NCBI GenBank assembly: GCA_001247695.2
Contig: LGRX02009757.1
Span: 1-19,440 of the forward strand
Reading direction: 5' to 3'
Length of the DNA: 19,440 bases
DNA from: Cymbomonas tetramitiformis
Lineage: Eukaryota > Chlorophyta > Pyramimonadophyceae > Pyramimonadales > Pyramimonadaceae
The translations under genes were made by a program, and so were the position numbers. Below the pieces are notes generated by a model. The model was not told the DNA's origin and did not search any database. It saw only the letters and a list, made by a program, of their open reading frames with translations. Below are positions 6,868-14,703 of the stretch, piece by piece. Within the stretch, counting starts at the first letter, position 1. The number at the start of each line of letters is the position of its first letter.

Positions 6868-7561
6868 GTTCATTTGGGTTGCTTGCAGCGGCGGATGCGG
6901 AGCATCCTGAGGAAGTTTGCAGCTGTTGAGTTGACGGATAGCGCGCCTCCACCTTCACCAAGTACAACGGATCCGACCATTCGCTTCGCCTCAGTTGTAC
7001 GCGGAAAGCGAACTTGTCGTTTTCAGATTCCACCGCGAGAGCCACCGCAAAGCTGCCGACTGTCATCTGGCCGTAGGTGACCTCCCACTGGACGTTGTCC
7101 ACGTACTGCTCTGCTCGCTTTTGGGCTCGACCTTGGTGTTTCCGTTTACCGTTGTACACTTCTATCGGCGCTCGATCAATTCGGCGTTGGATGCGCACGG
7201 GTATAGCGGGGACGGCGGCAGCCCCGGCAGCTTCTATCGCCAACGCGGGCGCCTCTATCAGTCGAACCAAGGTGGCATTGCGATCGATGGCGATTTTCTC
7301 GGGATGCTGGAAGGGTATCGCGGGCGCTTGACATTCTCCACCAGCAGTTAGGTGGCGCTGTTTCTCGATGACATCCTCGCGCCAAAACTTTTCGTGCACC
7401 TCCGTGAGCTTTGTGCCCAAAATGTCCTTCAACGCCTGTAAGGTATGCTCAAGCTTTTCGATGCCTTCTTCGGTAAAAGGAATCGGCTTGATGTATCCAG
7501 GCCCCGCGACATGTGCATACATGGGGTGTGCAAGATGGTGGGGGGGGGGATCACCCAACAT
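6806..7561 (-). CDS. Transposon-like gene, last exon (function unknown)
   Basis: A minus-strand frame from about 7561 (MLGDPPPHH...) to a stop at 6806. Visible features are a charged helical region (FTEEGIEKLEHTLQALKD), an Ala-rich linker (IEAAGAAAVPAIPV), a basic patch (NGKRKHQGRAQKRAE) and a compact C-terminal part (WEVTYGQMTVGSF...DPLYLVKVEARYP) that somewhat recalls a BAH- or chromo-barrel-like beta domain; this is a guess. The final residues (RSDNRIRLSS) come from the palindrome at 6839-6860, so the natural end may be truncated. It may join the upstream exon through a 43-base GT-AG intron at 7562-7604 (phase 0: ...HHVM then MLGD), or the two frames may be separated by a frameshift near the run of C at about 7539-7549 (minus strand). 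Confidence 0.5.
   Translation of the reverse strand: MLGDPPPHHLAHPMYAHVAGPGYIKPIPFTEEGIEKLEHTLQALKDILGTKLTEVHEKFWREDVIEKQRHLTAGGECQAPAIPFQHPEKIAIDRNATLVRLIEAPALAIEAAGAAAVPAIPVRIQRRIDRAPIEVYNGKRKHQGRAQKRAEQYVDNVQWEVTYGQMTVGSFAVALAVESENDKFAFRVQLRRSEWSDPLYLVKVEARYPSTQQLQTSSGCSASAAASNPNELRSDNRIRLSSFVGKSPTLA
6834..6860 (+). repeat. Fourth copy of the palindrome with its AAGCT flank
   Basis: A 27-bp exact match to 5270-5296, 5420-5446 and 5570-5596, in direct orientation as judged by the AAGCT flank. It sits where the plus-strand H3-mimic ORF and the minus-strand transposon-like ORF converge; both read into it and stop shortly after. Confidence 0.85.
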
Positions 7562-7604
7562 CTGAGTTGAACACTTGACAATCATTAGCCCCGGGGGAAA
7601 TCAC

Positions 7605-8420
7605 CATCACGTGGTGCTCGGCGTATTCCACATAAGGATCACCTCCAACGGGGGTTTCGATCCTAGGAGCGTCCTGTAAGAGAGCGCCCTTAACGGACGC
7701 GTGGCGGTTTATGGCTCTCGCCAGTTCCGATGTCCAGAAGTCACACTGTAAGCGCGCGTCTCGGCGGGCACGGGCCTTGCAAAACTCTGGGCATTCCATC
7801 CATCTGCGGATGGTATCCTCGATCGGGAAATAATAGAACCACTCCTTCGGGCGCAACTTCTCCCCGTCCGCGGTTTCCGCAACCTCAAACCGTCTTTCCT
7901 TGCAGCGCTTTACAACGATACCCGCTTCGTCTTTCTCCAGCACCACACCGCACTCCTCCATTGGGTCCCATTTCCTAGGATCTGGCTCTCGGGGGAAATG
8001 TCGGCACCACCGCGGGCATACATGAACCGCGTATGCCATGTGATCTTCTATTTGCATGTAAGTCCGCATCCTATATAGGGTGCTTGGCAAGCGACATCGG
8101 GTAGGCCCACCCATCAGCATGAGCAGGACCTTCAGAAATCGGTCAAAAGCTGGCCGTGACCAACCTTGGTCTATTCGCAACTGCATGAAGTAGTAGACCG
8201 CCTCACCAACGGTTATGTCATTATCCGGATTGTCAATAAACAGCGGTTCACCTGGGCGGATGTCCCATTGCAATGCCTCCGGCGGAGGCATTTCCACGTC
8301 CTGTTCTTCCTCAGCCGTGCGCAAGAGTTCATCCATGAGACCTGCCTCCGTGGCCGTGCGCTCGTCCCACACGTCGTAGTCTGTTGGCCACGCCTGGTCG
8401 CAACCGTGGGCATGGAAGGC
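7605..8420 (-). CDS. Transposon-like gene, exon with a Tnp2/CACTA-like Cys region
   Basis: The exon begins after an acceptor at 8421-8422 and reads AFHAHGCDQAWPTDYD, then VWDERTATEAG. It contains RCRLPSTLYRMRTYM, then HVCPRWC (about 8018-8006), further cysteines (EECGVV, KRCKER) and FYYFPIEDTIRRWMECPEFC. The order LP-x-TLY, C-P-x2-C, then a (F)YFP(I/L) line before a paired-helix segment resembles the N-terminal region of Tnp2-type transposases of CACTA/EnSpm elements. The DDE catalytic domain that should follow is not visible before or after the next junction, so the element looks internally deleted or derived. Identification rests on pattern recognition only. Confidence 0.5.
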
Positions 8421-8529
8421 CTGCTTTCAAACCGTGCGTACGAACCCCATACCGCATTGTTAGTTCTTTACACACCCGTTGTGGGCTGGCAATACACTTA
8501 GCACACAAGAATGTTGCTGTCGTACGTAC
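8421..8529 (-). other. Intron (109 bp) in the transposon-like gene
   Basis: Donor CAG/GTACGT at 8530/8529, acceptor AAGCAG/GCC at 8421/8420, and an AACTAAC branch-like site inside. Splicing joins codons in phase 0 (NIFVQ to AFHAH) and removes the in-frame stop problem, because 109 is not a multiple of three. Confidence 0.8.
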
Positions 8530-9027
8530 CTGGACAAATATGTTTTCGTTATACTCGGTGGCATCACTTTCCAGACGTAGCTGCCCCAGTAGCCGTGCGG
8601 TCTCCGCGTCGCCAGGTCCCTCCTCGTCTGAGAAGCCATCGGCACTTGCTTGAAGAAGGTCAGGCACCTCCTCTAGGTCGAACGACATATTCTCTGGTAC
8701 CGCGCTGTCATGTGACGTATGGTTCTCCGTTAATTGCTCGTCGGGGCCGTACAGTTCCCCAGGCATGCGCATGGCCCCAATACTGGCCGGCCACGTAGGT
8801 AGCTTCGTCACACGCCATCTCGAAGTAACATTGCCACTTGCCGCATTTATTGTCTTCGCCACCTTGGTGAGGCGGTCATGCTCCGCCGGAAGGCATGGCC
8901 CTCGTCCTGCAGGGAGCGCTCCGTCTCGTCGACGGAGGAGTGATCGCAGACTAGTGCGGGTGCCCTTGGACTCCGATGCAATGTCCATGACGTCAGATTG
9001 GCTAAGGCCGTACGTTGTATACAGATC
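8530..9027 (-). CDS. Transposon-like gene, internal exon
   Basis: The exon starts at an acceptor (TTTGCAG/GAT) preceded by a perfect TACTAAC branch site about 20 bases upstream. It reads DLYTTYGLSQSDVMDIAS and ends VQ/GTACGT. It is acidic near the end (SFDLEEVPDLLQASADGFSDEEG). No domain recognised. It feeds directly in phase into the Cys-region exon. Confidence 0.7.
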
Positions 9028-9424
9028 CTGCAAATATACGACGATTGTTAGTATTCCACCATGGTTGTTGGCAAACAAAGGTTGCACGCGCTGCCTCCCC
9101 CCCCCTCATCCCCACCCCGTGAACACTTGGCCAACAGGAGGACGATAGGCGCACACGCAGCAATCATGTCGGCGAGGGAAGCTTTCAACCCGTGAGGCAA
9201 GTTGCGACAGGCAGTTGGAGCATGTACTTTGCGGGTTCTCAATATTAAAAATATTTGCATGTTTACGATGTCTAAGGGGCTGCGCCACGCCCTTCCCTAG
9301 CGCACTCCCTGGTGCGTATTGCATGTGCCCCACGTCTGTTCTCACACGACTGTCGTGTGGGTTCTATGAGTGGTCGGGGTCCGCTATTTCCGTACTACGT
9401 CTCGGCGATTTATCAACACTACAC
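9028..9424 (-). other. Probable 397-bp intron holding a dispersed 36-bp repeat
   Basis: Acceptor TTTGCAG at 9028 with TACTAAC branch site. The proposed donor GTGTAG at 9424 is weak but in phase (SFWER/DLYTT). If the donor is wrong, the upstream exons belong to a separate gene ending at 9419. Bases 9271-9306 match 11767-11803. Confidence 0.5.
9271..9306 (+). repeat. Dispersed 36-bp repeat, copy 1
   Basis: GGGGCTGCGCCACGCCCTTC plus flanks, shared with 11767-11803; resemblance extends left into TTTAC. It lies inside the 397-bp intron. Confidence 0.75.
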
Positions 9425-10434
9425 CCGTTCCCAGAACGACGTGGTGCGCAGATGCTTCGGCCGCTCGTCCCCAAAGCCGCCTCGGTACTCGTCGGTTGTA
9501 AGTTCTCGGTTGTCACCGGAGCGATTTTTCCACCACACTCGGTAGTCCTCCGTGACGTATAGCTCTGGGACGCGAACCAGATTCATTTGCACCAGCTCAT
9601 CCCATTCAAAAGTCTCCACGGAGAAGTCGTCGTGGAAAACAGAGTAATCGAAGGCTCCGACGGGATCCTCCGGCCGGTCTTCCCACGCTTTCACGCCGAT
9701 GCAATGGCACCGCATCACGGGGGGGTGCCCCAGCGCGCGCCACGCTGCTGGCGTGTCATGCTCGAAGCAATCCATGCCAACAAAGATCTCCAGGTCGCGC
9801 ACTGTGCCATTTAAGTCATCAACATCTGCAGGGTATATTTCCCCGTAGTCCGCGTGCGAGAAGTCCTCCAGCAGGAACTCCCCCGCCTGTGTATTATGAT
9901 TCACGTGGAGCTTCTTCTGGTCCCGAGAGGACATCCCGGTGCGCACAAGGTGGGCCTTCCGTCCGACGCGGCAGATTTTGCTCATGTGCTTGTTGCCCTG
10001 TACACGTGCAGGCGCCGGTGGTTCCGCCATGCTCTTGGAGGAGCGCGCGCTTCGCGGAACGCCACGCCTTTGCAATGAAGATGCCTTCTTCCTGGTGGCT
10101 TTAAAGGCAGCCTGAAGCGCCGCGGACAAGTCCTTGCGTTTTATCAGGTCGGCCGTCCAGCGCTTGTCCAGCGTCTCACGGGCCTGGTTCTCGTAGTGGT
10201 TGGCATGCTTGATAGGCAGAAGATTGAATCCAGGCATATGTACCGTAAAGAACACGGCCTTCGCAGTCATATTCACGCGCTTCCCGGTTTCCTTGTGCAC
10301 TCGGGCGACATGCGCGACGAGGGTGGCGATGTCCAGCTGCTCTACTTGTGGAAGCAGGTCTTGCAGCTGGCGTTGCAGGCCCTCAAGGGCGCTTTCCTCC
10401 CCGAAGAAGATCTGGCTTAGCCTGCGCCTCTTGA
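9425..10434 (-). CDS. Transposon-like gene, large exon C (unknown function)
   Basis: The exon begins after a CAG acceptor (10435) with FKRRRLSQIFFGEES, then a predicted amphipathic helix (LEGLQRQLQDLLPQVEQL). A basic region (FKATRKKASSLQRRG) and a compact acidic half follow (ADYGEIYPADVDDLNG...EIFVGMDCFEH...FDYSVFHDDFSVETFEWDELVQM...LYVTEDYRVWWKN). No domain is recognised, though the last part reads like a folded enzyme or capsid-like domain. It ends either at the weak donor after SFWER or at a stop at 9419. The frame is long, with balanced composition, and splices in phase with its upstream exon. Confidence 0.65.
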
Positions 10435-10787
10435 CTGCGAGCCATACAATATCACGTCACCAACTACACACAGGGCCCGGCTAGTGAAAACGACAACAAA
10501 GACTGCACGCACGGGCCGACTTACATGCTATGTTGTTCTCCACCTGCAGCTCGTACGCGTTCTTATGCTGCGTGTTTAGCCGAGGGCTGGTACGCACAGG
10601 TAATCGAAGGCACTCGGGAACTGCAAACCATTCAACATCACGTCACCACCTACACACGGTGCCAGGCTAGGCAAACCGACAACGGAAACTGGTCCCAGGG
10701 GCCGACTTACTTGCTATATTGTTCTCCACCTGCAGGTCATTCGCGTTCTCATGCTGCGTGTTTAGCCGAGGGCTGGTACGCACAGGT
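10435..10787 (-). repeat. 186-bp tandem duplication of exon plus intron
   Basis: 10435-10601 matches 10621-10787 with a period of 186 bp. Both copies carry a 90-bp GT-AG intron (10435-10524 and 10621-10710) with the same GTAAGTCGGCCC start. The copies differ at scattered positions, so the event is not brand new. Confidence 0.85.
10525..10620 (-). CDS. Exon B, a duplicated 96-bp exon
   Basis: Bounded by CAG acceptor (10621) and GTAAGT donor (10524), it is 32 codons long with matching phase on both sides. It encodes IPECLRLPVRTSPRLN then TQHKNAYELQVENNIA, almost the same as the end of exon A (PVRTSPRLNTQHENAN, DLQVENNIA). It arose by tandem duplication of the 3' end of exon A plus the following intron. 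The first 19 bases are unique to this copy. Confidence 0.75.
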
Positions 10788-11521
10788 GCCGAGTCGCTCC
10801 CTGGAACGTCTTCTGGGGCTGCTTGTGAAGCCACGGATTGCTCCCCGTTGATTCGTTGGCCTGTTGCGCGCGCGGCACGTCGGAGCCTCGTGCGCTGGAA
10901 TCTAGCGCTGGTTCGCGGAGTCATCTCTGCCCCGGGCGCCTGTGCGCCGGACACTGCTGCCCCCCCCCCATGCAGATGTGCACCCCCCGGTTCTCCTGCC
11001 GCATCAGCCACCGTTGGCGTGCCGCACTGCGTGGTAGGGCTTGTTGGCGGGGTCGACACCTCCGTCCTCGGTGCCATGGGCTCCGCCCGCGCCCCACCTG
11101 CCGCAATGGGGGGTGGGGGGTGACCGGTAAGCGCTTCAGCGCGTGTCAGTGGAATCAGGAGATGGGGCCTCTTCGACGCCACCGCCTGAATGTTGAAGCT
11201 TTTGCACGCTGCCAAATCATCCGCTTGAAACTGAGCCAGCGTCATTACCTTTTGCTGCATTATGCCGGCCCGGCGATTGTATAAACGAGCGTTCATTTTT
11301 TTCGTCGCCTCTTTCTGCGTCAGCATGGGGTAAGTGGTGGTTACCTTCTCCACGATCATCGCATGCCGTTGCCTCGCTCGGGGGTCCCGCTTCCACGCCT
11401 TGCTGAGGTGTATTATGAGTCCGGCCTGGAGATCGAAGCCTGGTGGACAAAGCCCTATGTAGGTTTCAATATCGTATTGAACCTCGGAGGCCTTCCTGGT
11501 TCTCGTGACCTTTGCCTTTTC
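10711..11521 (-). CDS. Exon A of the transposon-like gene, start not defined
   Basis: The frame is open to 11581, but the upstream part is low-complexity. The likely exon start is 11521, after an AATGTGCAG acceptor, giving EKAKVTRTRKASEVQYDIETYIG. The N-terminal third is helical and basic (LSKAWKRDPRARQRHAM, EATKKMNARLYNRR). The middle is Pro/Ala/Thr-rich and disordered (EVSTPPTSPTTQCGTP), and the end is PVRTSPRLN...VENNIA before GTAAGT. No known domain is seen. The true first exon and ATG were not found. Confidence 0.6.
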
Positions 11522-11547
11522 CTGCACATTCCCCGGACAACACAAAC

Positions 11548-11635
11548 CACATAACAACCACATTACTAACATAACAACCACATAACTAACATATCAACCA
11601 CATAACCACATCAAAACCCCATAACAAACTGGGCT
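11548..11635 (-). repeat. Short imperfect repeats of ATGTGGTTGTTATGTTAGT
   Basis: About four degenerate copies of a 19-21-bp unit (plus strand ACTAACATAACAACCACATA) just upstream of exon A. On the plus strand each contains ACTAAC. Probably intronic or promoter DNA. Confidence 0.7.
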
Positions 11636-11766
11636 TAACACCCCCCTCCCTTCGGTTTGCGCACGCGCCCGCTAGGCTCTCCAAACAGGTGGTCCGCCAC
11701 TCGAGGCGGAAAGGCGGTTACAAAGGAACGCAATACTTGTTTATTTACATTTACGTATAGTTTACA

Positions 11767-11803
11767 TCTAGGGGGCTGCGCCACGCCCTTCCCTAGCGCA
11801 CTC
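11767..11803 (+). repeat. Dispersed 36-bp repeat, copy 2
   Basis: Same core as 9271-9306, followed directly by the 119-bp tandem duplication. It may be the end of a short mobile element. Confidence 0.75.
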
Positions 11804-12036
11804 GCTACTATCGATGCAGACTGCTTATTTCTGACATTGCTCTACTACTGCTTAGATGAGTTTGCCACGCTGCTTTGCAACATCACTCTACCGCTGCGAT
11901 GGGAGCTGCTCGACTCCAACTCGCTACTATCGATGCAGACTGCTTATTTCTGACATTGCTCTACTGCTTAGATGAGGTTGCCACGCTGCTTTGCAACATC
12001 ACTCTACCGCTGCGATGGGAGCTGCTCGACTCCAAC
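11802..12036 (+). repeat. 119/116-bp tandem duplication
   Basis: 11802-11920 and 11921-12036 are nearly identical (start TCGCTACTATCGATGCAGAC, end CTGCTCGACTCCAAC). The second copy lacks one CTA triplet and has one G-for-T change. No convincing coding frame runs through it. Confidence 0.9.
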
Positions 12037-12207
12037 TCTGAACAGCAGCGCCTCTTGCCTGCACATGACAACATCCAGTATATTAGGATTTGTGAGGTTT
12101 AGTATACAAGGACACGCGCACGCCACTCCTAACCCACCGGCTATAATCGATCGCGCAGATGTCGATTGCAGAAAGCGATTTTTGATGAGATCCAAAGCAG
12201 TACCTGA

Positions 12208-12639
12208 TTAGATAGTCGCCCCTGACGGATTGAACGGCTTCTTCGACTTCTTCCCTGGCGCATCATCGGACTTCGTCGCGCGTTTTCCCTTGCTCAATCT
12301 CTCCATTTCAGCTTTTTCCTTTCCCGCCGCTTCCTCCGTGAGGATCCGCATGAAGTGGCCAGGGTAAGTTTGCCATGTCTGGTCAGCTGCTGGAAGCTTG
12401 GGGTCGTATAACGGAACCTGCAGCATGTGCAGGATCCTGATGGGCTCGTTGCTCGTCAGTGGTTCTTCAGGGGGCGGGCAGAAGTACTGCATACTGAAGG
12501 GCGCATATTGGCCGTAGATCGCGTTGTCACGGTCGGGCATGACGAGATTGGCGGGATCGACGCCTGTTGGCCACTTCCGGCGCACCACTTCCTCTCGAGT
12601 GGGGAATATCCAGTACACCTGCAGAACCCGTTTGGCCAT
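12208..12639 (-). CDS. Small basic-tailed protein, unknown
   Basis: 143 residues from ATG to TAA. It starts MAKRVLQVYWIFPTREEVV, continues with Pro-rich globular sequence (YGQYAPFSMQYFCPPPEEP) and ends with a lysine-rich tail (KGKRATKSDDAPGKKSKKP) that looks like a nuclear signal or DNA-binding tail. The frame stays open upstream to a CTGTTACAG acceptor-like site at 12671 (DEHSFLVLAS before the Met), so an upstream exon is possible. Against that, a TATA box 106 bp upstream of the ATG fits the pattern of the neighbouring genes. Function unknown. Confidence 0.55.
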   Translation of the reverse strand: MAKRVLQVYWIFPTREEVVRRKWPTGVDPANLVMPDRDNAIYGQYAPFSMQYFCPPPEEPLTSNEPIRILHMLQVPLYDPKLPAADQTWQTYPGHFMRILTEEAAGKEKAEMERLSKGKRATKSDDAPGKKSKKPFNPSGATI

Positions 12640-12744
12640 GCTCGCCAGGACCAGGAACGAATGCTCGTCACTGTAACAGACTATTGGGGATACGTGAACC
12701 AGTATGCATGTTTTTAGACGGCGTTTTTCTGCTACTATTCTCCG

Positions 12745-12750
12745 TTTATA
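12745..12750 (-). promoter_or_regulatory. TATA box for the 12639 gene
   Basis: CTATAAACGG on the minus strand, about 106 bp before the ATG. A perfect 9-bp inverted repeat CTGCCACGT/ACGTGGCAG (12764-12772 and 12800-12808), a G-box-like ACGT element, lies just upstream. Confidence 0.45.
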
Positions 12751-12763
12751 GACGACGGGTGAC

Positions 12764-12808
12764 CTGCCACGTCATCATAACGCGCAGTGTAATGCAGACA
12801 CGTGGCAG
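12764..12808. promoter_or_regulatory. G-box-like inverted repeat
   Basis: CTGCCACGT at 12764 and its reverse complement at 12800 are perfect 9-bp arms with ACGT cores, 14-63 bp upstream of the TATA box. Candidate bZIP-type binding sites. Confidence 0.35.
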
Positions 12809-13220
12809 CCACGTAGGTTGCGATATGCGTTTATGCGGTACGGCATGCCTTTATTGTGCTGTTTGCTATTGTGGTTCGTGTGATCATCGAGCAATCAACA
12901 GAGAGAGATCTATTTTTTGATTGGGTGTGTTCATAAACACAAGGCCCGCGTCAAAAACGCGGCTATACAACTATCATCACACGGGTATTGTTGCATGAAC
13001 GTTGTCTATTCGTTTAATTACAAGTAGGATGTTTGCTAGTCGTGTTAGTAGTGTTACTATATGGTTGCTCATAAATATTCGATCGTGAATTTTCCGTGCC
13101 GTGCTAAATGGCCATGTTGTCTGCCGATTTGATACAAATGACTAGCTACATGACTTCAAAGTAATTGCCATCATTATTGCTCCAGACACGACAGAGAGTC
13201 GGTGGCATCTCATTGGCACA
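12809..13220. other. Intergenic, AT-rich, no gene seen
   Basis: Two adjacent small hairpins (GTGTT-CATA-AACAC and CCGCGT-CAAAA-ACGCGG, about 12926-12961) are the only structure I see. Confidence 0.4.
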
Positions 13221-13487
13221 TCATGGCATTTTAGTTGTCTTCAGTCTTCCATTTTCCAAACGGACCAACTCGGGATCATGCTTCTCAACGAAATAATGAT
13301 ACCGCAACACAAGGTTTGGGAAAATATCGGGATTTTCAACTTTGGATACGGGCGGATTGCCGGTCAACAATCCTGCATTGCACTGTGGGCAATGGTCATC
13401 AATTATTTTAGCGTAGGCATCGCATGCCGCTCGTACTCGCCGATTGTACCTGGCTCGAAAAAAGGGGAGAACATGTTTTAGTAACAC
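13221..13487 (-). CDS. Small CPxC protein, unknown (start uncertain)
   Basis: Up to 88 residues, with the only start in the open frame a GTG at 13487 and no in-frame ATG. A pyrimidine-rich acceptor (CTCCCCTTTTTTCGAGCCAG) ends at 13450, so the coding exon may begin at 13449 (YNRRVRAACDAYAKIIDD). It carries HCPQC and NPPVSKVENPDIFPNL and ends RLKTTKMP. A 38-base GT-AG splice from an ATG at 13504 would be in frame (MVDINT then YNRR), but the intron would be unusually short. It has one CxxC motif, possibly half a zinc site. A TATATAAAG lies 118 bp upstream of the GTG. Confidence 0.45.
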   Translation of the reverse strand: MLLKHVLPFFRARYNRRVRAACDAYAKIIDDHCPQCNAGLLTGNPPVSKVENPDIFPNLVLRYHYFVEKHDPELVRLENGRLKTTKMP

Positions 13488-13604
13488 GTATTTATGTCAA
13501 CCATCGGGCACGCTAGATGCGCATCAATCTTCTTGGAATGGTGGTAGGAGGTGGGTGGATGGTGAACGAAAGTGAGAAATGGATAGCGATGTCGCGAAAG
13601 CAAG

Positions 13605-13613
13605 CTTTATATA
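13605..13613 (-). promoter_or_regulatory. TATA box for the 13487 gene
   Basis: TATATAAAG on the minus strand, followed by CT-rich leader sequence. Confidence 0.5.
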
Positions 13614-13752
13614 GTGTGCATGTGTGTGCCGATTTTCCAGTCTATCGGATCCCCTCCCTCAGTCAGGTCGGATCGAAGGCCCTCGTGCTCCTAGGGATTC
13701 CACTACACCACAAGCGGAGTCGCACCCCGACCAAAGAATGTATAGCGTGGGA

Positions 13753-13785
<33 letters not shown>

Positions 13786-13786
13786 G
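13753..13786. repeat. (TA)n(TG)n microsatellite
   Basis: ATATATATATAT followed by alternating TG for about 20 bases. Confidence 0.95.
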
Positions 13787-13884
13787 TGAGGCACTAAGTA
13801 AAGATAGGTAGCAGCATGTCACGACCTAAGATAGATATGTCGCAAAAGCCATAAGTCAGCAACCAATGGCCGTAGCGTCGTACA

Positions 13885-14178
13885 TCATAGTAGAGTGTTG
13901 CCATTACATTGCAAAGTACTTAGTATTACTTCTAGGCAAGAGATCCCGAATCGGTTCACTCTACGCCTTTCAGACGCCGGAAAGGAATGATATAATCTAT
14001 CAGCTCCCAGTATACCCCGTGCGTCTTCGTCATTCATTGCGTCCTGGCACATGAATATTTCGTAAAAACAGCGCATACACGCGAAATGCTCGTTATGGTC
14101 ATTTATCGCAACAAGATACGAGTCAGCATTAAACCATGTGCGGACGTTGGCAGGAAGATCACAATAATCGCATTTCAT
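13885..14178 (-). CDS. Small two-CxxC zinc-ribbon-like protein
   Basis: 97 residues with a clear ATG start (MKCDYCDLPANVRTWF). Cysteine pairs C3-x2-C6 and C34-x2-C37 (ACMRCFYEI), with H28 and H31 between, give a four-ligand zinc-ribbon pattern; C44 is extra. The C-terminal half (GADRLYHSFPASERRRVNRF) is basic. No family recognised. A TATAAAG lies 109 bp upstream, directly abutting the stop of the next gene upstream, so the array is very compact. Confidence 0.6.
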   Translation of the reverse strand: MKCDYCDLPANVRTWFNADSYLVAINDHNEHFACMRCFYEIFMCQDAMNDEDARGILGADRLYHSFPASERRRVNRFGISCLEVILSTLQCNGNTLL

Positions 14179-14286
14179 GACGAGTTTGCCTTGGGGTTTT
14201 CAGGTAGCGTTTGGGCTATGTGTGGTCAGTGGAGCTGAGTAGTGTAGAGCTGAAAAGTGAGTTGTGATGACAAGCGAGGTGAGTGC

Positions 14287-14293
14287 CTTTATA
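14287..14293 (-). promoter_or_regulatory. TATA box for the 14178 gene
   Basis: GGTATAAAGGCAC on the minus strand, only 6 bp beyond the stop codon of the 14299-14703 gene and 109 bp before the ATG. Confidence 0.55.
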
Positions 14294-14298
14294 CCTGC

Positions 14299-14703
14299 TC
14301 AACTAAGGCAATCGCAACTGATACAGTACTCGTCAAAAGGTGTCGTTTCGTCTTCTGGTAACAATAGACCAATATGTGGACACCATCGATCGGAATAACC
14401 ATTAATCGCAGAGTCGTCCATCCATGCTTCACCCCATGCATATTCAGCGCGATCGGGATAGAGGTGCGGCTGTACCAATTCAAAAAACAGATAAACCCGA
14501 GTTCGCCGGGTATATCGCCACATAGCCATTATCATAGCATGCCTGTGAGCATCGGAAACAGGGCGGTTTGCCATCGTCATCAAATTCCACTGGTGCAAAT
14601 TGCATACGGGGCATGGTCGGTGCACCATCTCATGGCGATGAATGGCATCTACATCGACACTTGCGCGATTCCGATGCACACCAAACCTGAACACTGAAGG
14701 CAT
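14299..14703 (-). CDS. Small cysteine-rich protein, unknown
   Basis: The ATG at 14703 gives 134 residues. It shows RPCPVCNLHQW (about residue 31) and, at the C-terminus, WCPHIGLLLPEDETT and YCISCDCLS, so paired CxxC-type ligands at both ends could form one zinc site. The central part is helical and aromatic (MWRYTRRTRVYLFFELV). RPCPVCN...NRPVS is loosely like DHCPQCN...NPPVS of the 13487 gene, so the two may be distant relatives. A possible TATA-like GATATAGAG lies near 14770-14776. Confidence 0.5.
   Translation of the reverse strand: MPSVFRFGVHRNRASVDVDAIHRHEMVHRPCPVCNLHQWNLMTMANRPVSDAHRHAMIMAMWRYTRRTRVYLFFELVQPHLYPDRAEYAWGEAWMDDSAINGYSDRWCPHIGLLLPEDETTPFDEYCISCDCLS

Noticed and set aside
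8384..9148. Plus-strand ORFs of 89-127 residues
   Set aside because: Antisense to the spliced minus-strand gene, whose splice phases and branch sites are consistent.
10719..11284. Plus-strand ORFs of 134 and 148 residues
   Set aside because: Antisense to exon A; rich in Cys/Arg/Pro as expected from the reverse of a GC-rich disordered region.
11657..12211. Plus-strand ORFs of 75-98 residues
   Set aside because: They cross the 119-bp duplication and the dispersed repeat; the duplicated frames disagree and there is no domain.
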